NCBI GenBank assembly: GCA_039814715.1
Contig: JBCCAR010000030.1
Location: 1-38,287, forward strand
Direction of reading: 5' to 3'
DNA: 38,287 bases
From: CAKZYD01 sp039814715
GTDB taxonomy: Bacteria > Pseudomonadota > Alphaproteobacteria > Sphingomonadales > CAKZYD01
Under the pieces are notes generated by a model, which was not told the DNA's origin, made no database searches, and was given only the letters and a program-made list of their open reading frames with translations. This document shows positions 33,958-38,287 of the stretch, piece by piece; position 1 is the stretch's first letter, and each line of letters starts with the position of its first letter. The translations under genes and the position numbers were made by a program.

Positions 33958-34944
33958 TTAAAGGCGGACGAGTACCGCGCCCCAGGTAAAACCGCCGCCC
34001 ATCGCTTCAAACAACACCAAATCCCCAGAACGAATGCGTCCATCGCGGCGCGCCACGTCAAATGCAAGAGGGACGCTCGCTGCGGAGGTATTAGCGTGTT
34101 GATCCACCGTCACCACGACCTTTTCTGGCGGCAGACCAAGTTTTTTAGCGGTAGCGTCTAAAATGCGTTGATTGGCTTGGTGCGGGACAACCCAATCCAC
34201 ATCCTCTGGCGCTACGCCAGCTTTGTCCAATACCTCGCCCATGATGGCAGACAGGTTTTTAACGGCATGTTTAAAAACATCCGGCCCGCGCATCCGCACA
34301 TGACCTACCGTCTGCGAGGATGAGGGCCCGCCGTCGACATACAGCATGTCGCGGTATCGGCCATCTGATCGCAGCGCGCTGGCAAGAATACCCTGCCCCT
34401 CCGCGACTGGCAGTTCTGCCGCGCTTTCATTTGCTTCTAAAACAACCGCGCCCGCACCATCGCCGAACAAAACACAAGTCGAGCGATCTTCCCAATCGAG
34501 CAATCGGCTAAACGTCTCCGCGCCGATAACGAGCGCCCGGTTCGCTTGACCAGACGTTATCATCGCGTTTGCGATCGATAGAGCGTATACAAATCCAGAA
34601 CACACAGCTTGGACATCAAAAGCCATCCCGTGGGTCATACCAAGGCCAGCCTGAACCTTGGTCGCTGCGGCTGGAAAGGTGTCATCCGGCGTGGTGGTGG
34701 CCAATATAATAAGGTCAAGATTTTCCGGCGCCATCTGCGCATCTGCAAGCGCTGCTTGCCCAGCGGCAAGAGCCAAATCTGACGTCATCTCCCCCTCAGC
34801 TGCAAGATGGCGCTGGCGTATGCCAGTGCGCGCGATAATCCACTCATCAGACGTTTCAACACGCTCAGCAAGCTGCGTATTGGTCACGCAGTTTGTTGGC
34901 AAATAGCTGCCAGCTCCAACAAGGATTGCGCGGCGAGTGGCCAT
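33958..34944 (-). CDS. fabH: Beta-ketoacyl-ACP synthase III
   Basis: FabH starts fatty-acid synthesis by condensing acetyl-CoA with malonyl-ACP. The 328-residue product has the intact catalytic triad C115 (A-V-C-S-G-F), H255 (H-Q-A-N-Q-R-I) and N285 (H-A-N-T-S-A-A-S), with the C-terminal G-G-G-F-T-W-G. It follows plsX by 23 bases in the conserved rpmF-plsX-fabH order. The ribosome binding site is weak, which suggests coupling to plsX. Confidence 0.97.
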   Translation of the reverse strand: MATRRAILVGAGSYLPTNCVTNTQLAERVETSDEWIIARTGIRQRHLAAEGEMTSDLALAAGQAALADAQMAPENLDLIILATTTPDDTFPAAATKVQAGLGMTHGMAFDVQAVCSGFVYALSIANAMITSGQANRALVIGAETFSRLLDWEDRSTCVLFGDGAGAVVLEANESAAELPVAEGQGILASALRSDGRYRDMLYVDGGPSSSQTVGHVRMRGPDVFKHAVKNLSAIMGEVLDKAGVAPEDVDWVVPHQANQRILDATAKKLGLPPEKVVVTVDQHANTSAASVPLAFDVARRDGRIRSGDLVLFEAMGGGFTWGAVLVRL

Positions 34945-34967
34945 GAAGAGTTCGCTGAGCCCCGCCC

Positions 34968-36017
34968 TTAACTGCTTGCGACGACCGAGAGTTCAGGCTC
35001 GCTTTGCACAGCGCTTAAATCGCTGGCAATGCGTTCACTGATGTCGTGGCGGGCCAAATCAATGGCCATTCCAATGGCTGTGGCAATGCCTTGCGCGCTG
35101 GCGCCGCCGTGACTTTTCACAACAAGGCCATTAAGGCCCAGAAACACTGCACCATTATGATTATCAGGGTTTAAATGGTTTTTCAGGCTATTCAAACCAG
35201 GCCGCGCAAGCGCGTAGCCTATTTTAGACAGAAATGAGTTTTTAAAGGCACGTTTCATCAGGTCAGCGATTAATTTTGCTGTCCCTTCGGCCGTCTTCAG
35301 CGCAATGTTTCCGGTAAATCCATCCGTCACAATCACATCGACGTCGCCAGCGCCGATTTTATCGCCTTCGGTATATCCGACGAAACTCAAGGGCAGGTCT
35401 TTGCTATCGCGCAGCATCTGGCCAGCCTCGCGCAAGTCTTCCGTGCCTTTGAGGTCTTCAACGCCAACGTTGAGTAGAGCGACAGTCGGCTTAGCGCTGC
35501 CAAAAACGGTACGCGCGAAGACGGCACCCATAATCGCAAACTGCACTAGGGATTTGGCGCTGGCCTCCACATTTGCGCCCAGGTCGAGCATGATGCTCTC
35601 ACCGCGCTTTGTTGGCAAAAGCGATCCGAGTGCGGGACGGTCAATCCCTTCTAAGGTGCGCAAAATAAACTTAGACATCGCCATGAGCGCGCCCGTATTA
35701 CCGGCGGAGACGGCGGCCTGCGCTTCCCCCTCTTTGACCGAAGCAATGGAGAGCCCCATGGACGATTTACGCCCGCGGCGCAGGGCCTGACTTGGCTTGT
35801 CGGTCCCGAGAATCTTCTCGCTGGTATGAACCACACGGCTAATTTTATTGAGTTTGGAATACCGACTCAAGTGCGCGCGAATTTCGTCTTCTTGCCCGAA
35901 GAAAATAAATTCAAGGTCATGCGAACGGGTACGCGCAAGTTCAGCGCCCTCAACCACCGTGGGAGGGCCGAAATCCCCACCCATGGCATCGATCGCTAAA
36001 ATGACCTTTTTCGGCAA
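34968..36017 (-). CDS. plsX: Phosphate acyltransferase PlsX
   Basis: PlsX makes acyl-phosphate from acyl-ACP for phospholipid synthesis. The 349-residue product shows A-I-D-A-M-G-G-D-F-G-P, S-A-G-N-T-G-A-L-M-A, R-P-A-L-G-S-L-L-P-T, L-D-L-G-A-N-V-E and V-T-D-G-F-T-G-N-I-A-L-K. The start codon is TTG, with a strong GGGGAGG seven bases upstream, which supports this unusual start. It lies 60 bases after rpmF. Confidence 0.96.
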   Translation of the reverse strand: MPKKVILAIDAMGGDFGPPTVVEGAELARTRSHDLEFIFFGQEDEIRAHLSRYSKLNKISRVVHTSEKILGTDKPSQALRRGRKSSMGLSIASVKEGEAQAAVSAGNTGALMAMSKFILRTLEGIDRPALGSLLPTKRGESIMLDLGANVEASAKSLVQFAIMGAVFARTVFGSAKPTVALLNVGVEDLKGTEDLREAGQMLRDSKDLPLSFVGYTEGDKIGAGDVDVIVTDGFTGNIALKTAEGTAKLIADLMKRAFKNSFLSKIGYALARPGLNSLKNHLNPDNHNGAVFLGLNGLVVKSHGGASAQGIATAIGMAIDLARHDISERIASDLSAVQSEPELSVVASS

Positions 36018-36077
36018 AATATCCTCCCCAACACGGCGGGCCTTTTGATGCCCAGCACTTTTTGTTTCAGCGGGAGT

Positions 36078-36263
36078 TTACAGAGCGCCTTGCGGTTCCA
36101 CAACCTCGCGGCCATCATAATAACCGCATGAAGCACAAACATGGTGCGGGCGCTTGAGTTCGCCGCAATTGGGACACTCATTATATGCTACTGCGCTAAT
36201 CGCATCATGACTACGACGCTTGTTGCGCCGTGAGGGCGTTGTCTTTCGCTTTGGAACCGCCAT
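36078..36263 (-). CDS. rpmF: 50S ribosomal protein L32
   Basis: This 61-residue protein begins M-A-V-P-K-R-K-T-T-P-S-R-R-N-K-R-R-S-H and has the zinc-type C-P-N-C and C-A-S-C pairs. AAGGAT precedes the ATG. It heads the plsX-fabH lipid gene run, the common bacterial arrangement, downstream of a terminator that separates it from DUF177. Confidence 0.97.
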   Translation of the reverse strand: MAVPKRKTTPSRRNKRRSHDAISAVAYNECPNCGELKRPHHVCASCGYYDGREVVEPQGAL

Positions 36264-36327
36264 GGGTGCCTATCCTTTTCGTCTTCAGACTTGTCTGTGT
36301 CACATCTAGCCGCAGGCCTAAAACCAA

Positions 36328-36365
36328 AGAAAAAGGTGCTTGCAGCGAATCAGACGTGGCACCTT
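36328..36365 (-). terminator. Probable rho-independent terminator between DUF177 and rpmF
   Basis: On the minus strand AAGGTGC pairs with GCACCTT (36359-36365 and 36333-36339) around a 19-base loop, followed by TTTTTCTTTGG. It lies shortly after the DUF177 stop. It would separate that transcript from rpmF or attenuate read-through. Confidence 0.65.
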
Positions 36366-36384
36366 AGTGTTTTTTTGCTGCGCA

Positions 36385-36891
36385 TCAAGCCTTGTCTTTA
36401 AGCTGCGCGAGCACTGCAAAGGGATTCTGTTTCTCCCCTGCAACACCTTTGTCCAGCTCGGCCCCATCTTTGCGCGGAAATGGGTCAATCGCGAGCCCGA
36501 GATATTGCGCCGCAAGTTCCCCCAAATCAATTTCATGGCTGTGAACAAGGGCTGCTTCAGTCACCTTGTAGGCGTCTTCAACACTATCGAGATCAATATC
36601 AATTTCGGCGGAGATAGCTAAAAAATTGATGGAAGCCTTGGCTTGACTTTCCAATGGCTCTCCAGACACGCAGCAAGTTTGATGGACCTTCGCCTTCACC
36701 TCGCCTGTTACTTGATACCCTAGCGCGTGGGGCGTCACGGCCAAAAGTGCGGCGAGCGCCTCAAGGCCGCGAACATCAAATCGCTTCGCCAGCGCCGTCG
36801 TTTCTGATGCCCTGGCCTGGTGTGACACCTCAACAGCATGCTCGTTCGCCGTCGTCAGATCGAAAACCCTTGAGAATTCAGATGGCTCCAC
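36385..36891 (-). CDS. DUF177 (YceD) family protein
   Basis: The 168-residue acidic protein has the DUF177 pattern: L-E-A-L-A-A-L-L-A-V-T near residue 45, C-C-V-S-G-E-P-L at about 73, and Y-x-V-T-E-A-A-L-V-H-S-H-E-I-D-L-G-E-L-A-A-Q-Y-L and I-D-P-F-P-R-K. In E. coli YceD and in plants the family is linked to 23S rRNA / L32 expression, which fits its position before rpmF. It overlaps the chaperone gene by 14 bases. Confidence 0.9.
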   Translation of the reverse strand: MEPSEFSRVFDLTTANEHAVEVSHQARASETTALAKRFDVRGLEALAALLAVTPHALGYQVTGEVKAKVHQTCCVSGEPLESQAKASINFLAISAEIDIDLDSVEDAYKVTEAALVHSHEIDLGELAAQYLGLAIDPFPRKDGAELDKGVAGEKQNPFAVLAQLKDKA

Positions 36892-37441
36892 CGGCGGCCT
36901 CCAACTCTAGCGGCGTCCAAGGCAAACCCTGAGCCCTGCGGATTGCCTCGCTTTGGGCAGAAAGAAGAGCAATTTGCGCGCGGCAATAGCGGGCTATCGT
37001 TTCGGTATGCGCGGCAGGTTTGTCTTCATCGCGGTAGACGTTTGCGCTAATGGCATCAACAAGATCACGGTCATGCTTATGTGCGAAGGCGGCGCGGTAG
37101 CGCTTCCACCGGCCTTGATACGCGCCCGCCATGGCCTTGACCTGCTTCCCGACCGACAAATCGCCCACACCCACTTCGCGCAACGCATAGTCCATATCGG
37201 TAATAAAGCGCTCATCCATGGCCTGTAGCAGCGTTCCATCACCCTCTTTCTCACCCGCCACCAGCAGCGCTTCGCGCAGGAGACACAGGTGCAGCACAAT
37301 CAAATCAAACCGGCCGTCGAGACTGTCTGGCACGCCAAGCTGGGTATGAAAGATGGCCTGGCGCGCCTGGGCCAGCGCGCTTTCATACAGATCAATCCCG
37401 CGCTCATCGGTTTTGCGTTTAAAAAGATCAAGCAGCCCCAA
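36878..37441 (-). CDS. Ubiquinol-cytochrome c chaperone family protein (CBP3-like)
   Basis: The 187-residue helical protein has the family marks Y-E-S-A-L-A-Q-A-R-Q, F-D-L-I-V-L-H-L-C-L-L-R-E-A-L, D-M-D-Y-A-L-R-E-V-G-V-G-D-L-S-V-G-K-Q-V-K and M-A-G-A-Y-Q-G-R. Mitochondrial CBP3 assists assembly of cytochrome b in complex III; a similar role is likely. The start is TTG, with AAGGA upstream. It is divergent from the BamE-like gene. Confidence 0.92.
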   Translation of the reverse strand: MGLLDLFKRKTDERGIDLYESALAQARQAIFHTQLGVPDSLDGRFDLIVLHLCLLREALLVAGEKEGDGTLLQAMDERFITDMDYALREVGVGDLSVGKQVKAMAGAYQGRWKRYRAAFAHKHDRDLVDAISANVYRDEDKPAAHTETIARYCRAQIALLSAQSEAIRRAQGLPWTPLELEAAGGAI

Positions 37442-37570
37442 GATAAATGTCCTTTCTTAAACCGCTGCGCATGGTGTTGCCGCATTTGCAGCGCAAGGCC
37501 AACACATGATAGACAGACGCTGGTTTATGCACCATAGATGTGCGTCATTGGCCGGGGGAAAAGGGGCAAG

Positions 37571-38074
37571 ATGGTCACAGCCGCGAAATACCGTGTGAAA
37601 ATGCTCTGCAGCGCAGCGCTGATCGGGCTAACCTTAGCGAGCGCAACAGCTGGGTGTTCGCGTTTAACGGACCAGCAGGGCTATCTGTCGGACCCGGTCC
37701 TGACCAAAAACATCATGCCCAAGGTCGACAACCGGCAATCCGTTATTGGAACCTTGGGCCAGCCCTCCATAGCAGGCACGTTCGATGAAAGTGTCTATTA
37801 TTATGTCACGCGGCAAACTGAGCAGTTCGCCTTTTTTACGCCTGACCCGACAGAGCACACTGTTATGGCCATCTACTTTGATGACAAAGACAATGTGGAC
37901 CGGGTCGAGTATTTTGGCTTAGACGACATTAAAAAGGTTCGCTACGCGGACGATAAGACACCAACACGCGGCCGCGAAATGGGCTTTTTAGAGCAACTGT
38001 TCGGCAACATCGGCCGCTTTAGCGGTGCCCCAGGCGGACCGGGTGGCGGAGGACCTGGCGGACCACCGCCGTAG
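37571..38074 (+). CDS. bamE: BamE/SmpA (OmlA) family outer-membrane lipoprotein
   Basis: BamE is a lipoprotein of the BAM complex that inserts outer-membrane proteins. The 167-residue product has a signal with a lipobox-like T-A-G-C, then Q-S-V-I-G-T-L-G-Q-P-S, Y-Y-Y-V-T-R and A-I-Y-F-D-D-K-D-N-V, which form the SmpA/OmlA fold. The C-terminus is glycine/proline-rich (G-G-P-G-G-P-P-P), an extension not seen in E. coli BamE. The ATG at 37571 has AAGGGG upstream and was preferred to an in-frame ATG eleven codons earlier. The symbol is by family, not by proven function. Confidence 0.88.
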   Translation: MVTAAKYRVKMLCSAALIGLTLASATAGCSRLTDQQGYLSDPVLTKNIMPKVDNRQSVIGTLGQPSIAGTFDESVYYYVTRQTEQFAFFTPDPTEHTVMAIYFDDKDNVDRVEYFGLDDIKKVRYADDKTPTRGREMGFLEQLFGNIGRFSGAPGGPGGGGPGGPPP

Positions 38075-38181
38075 CGCACAGGTCATCGCTCCTTTCGCGA
38101 ATAAAACGTATTTGCAGCGCGGAGCGGGATGACTGCGCGCTGGTGGTTAGAGCCCTTTGCTGCCGTTCAAATCCTCTATCG

Positions 38182-38265
38182 TCATTGGCCGACTTGATCG
38201 GGCAATCCATGGAAAACCCAAGCTGTATGCTTAGAAATAGATACCCCGATCAAGTCGGGGTATGA
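38182..38265. repeat. Inverted intergenic repeat (CCCGATCAAGTCGG type)
   Basis: Two copies of a CCCGATCAAGTCGG element face each other: reverse orientation at about 38189-38202 and forward at 38245-38260, with flanking GTCAT/ATGAC. The right copy is itself palindromic (ACCCCGA/TCGGGGT). Together they can form a long hairpin downstream of the BamE-like gene. Similar short palindromes are spread in many alphaproteobacterial genomes. The rest of 38075-38287 contains no gene that I can see. Confidence 0.7.
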
Positions 38266-38287
38266 CGGGTCTAATTAAGTAGCAAAG

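Noticed and set aside
38112..38165. tRNA-like words (GGTTAGAGCCC, GTTCAAATCC) suggesting a tRNA
   Set aside because: The stretch does not fold into a cloverleaf: no matching acceptor stem and the putative T stem does not pair. Chance resemblance or a far-decayed fragment.

Overview
The window is a gene-dense stretch of an alphaproteobacterial chromosome. Evidence for this is the conserved block bamE-like / UQCC chaperone / DUF177 / rpmF-plsX-fabH-ihfA-merR, the block rpmJ / pyk / DUF1244 / gapR (DUF2312), type 2 heme A synthase, a motA without motB, and an SSB starting MAGSVNKV. The whole looks closest to Caulobacterales / Hyphomonadales / Parvularculales-type bacteria. That placement is inference, since there is no rRNA here. 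PEP-CTERM proteins imply an exosortase elsewhere in the genome, and motA implies a flagellum.

Layout. 1-328: the tail of an IS630-type transposase, then a tiny ORF that overlaps the start of a PAS-GGDEF-EAL gene. 2116-2278: a 159-bp MITE-like element with 40-bp perfect inverted ends, sitting in the CTAG that contains the GGDEF-EAL stop codon. 2282-5659: DUF4139 protein, ssb, a secreted CpeT-like protein and a short PEP-CTERM protein. 6013-8981: uvrA followed by an orphan PEP-CTERM tail. 9017-11239: lambda-crystallin-type dehydrogenase, DUF937 protein and a DsbA/HCCA-isomerase-like protein. 11236-15949 (minus): isobutyryl-CoA dehydrogenase, 3-hydroxyisobutyryl-CoA hydrolase and 3-hydroxyisobutyrate dehydrogenase (valine catabolism), then argC and a gamma-carbonic anhydrase, closely spaced. 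16062-19800: ClpP-like peptidase, gapR, DUF1244, pyk, a HAD phosphatase and rpmJ. 20168-21166: a longer PEP-CTERM protein. 21241-24342: motA and a DsbD/ScsB-type reductase. 24502-26710: rpsI, rplM, ctaA.

26782-32669 (all minus) runs lemA, DUF2207 protein, ABC substrate-binding protein, ATPase and permease, then an M15 endolysin-like peptidase and a 3TM holin. Neighbours from DUF2207 through the permease overlap at their start/stop codons, as do the two lysis genes. 32779-37441 (minus) holds tRNA-Pro(GGG), a MerR regulator, ihfA, fabH, plsX, rpmF, DUF177 and the ubiquinol-cytochrome c chaperone. A BamE-like lipoprotein is divergent at the right end, followed by a palindromic intergenic repeat.

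The most interesting signals are regulatory or structural. Both intact PEP-CTERM genes have a correctly placed sigma-54-like (-24/-12) promoter. The rplM leader shows an attenuator-like arrangement of two mutually exclusive hairpins. The MITE has a CTAG/TA target. An isolated holin/peptidase pair lies outside any phage. No CRISPR array, prophage structural module or rRNA was seen. I did not find a convincing wholly new multi-gene defence or metabolic system; the lemA-DUF2207-ABC overlap chain is the nearest candidate for an undescribed functional unit.
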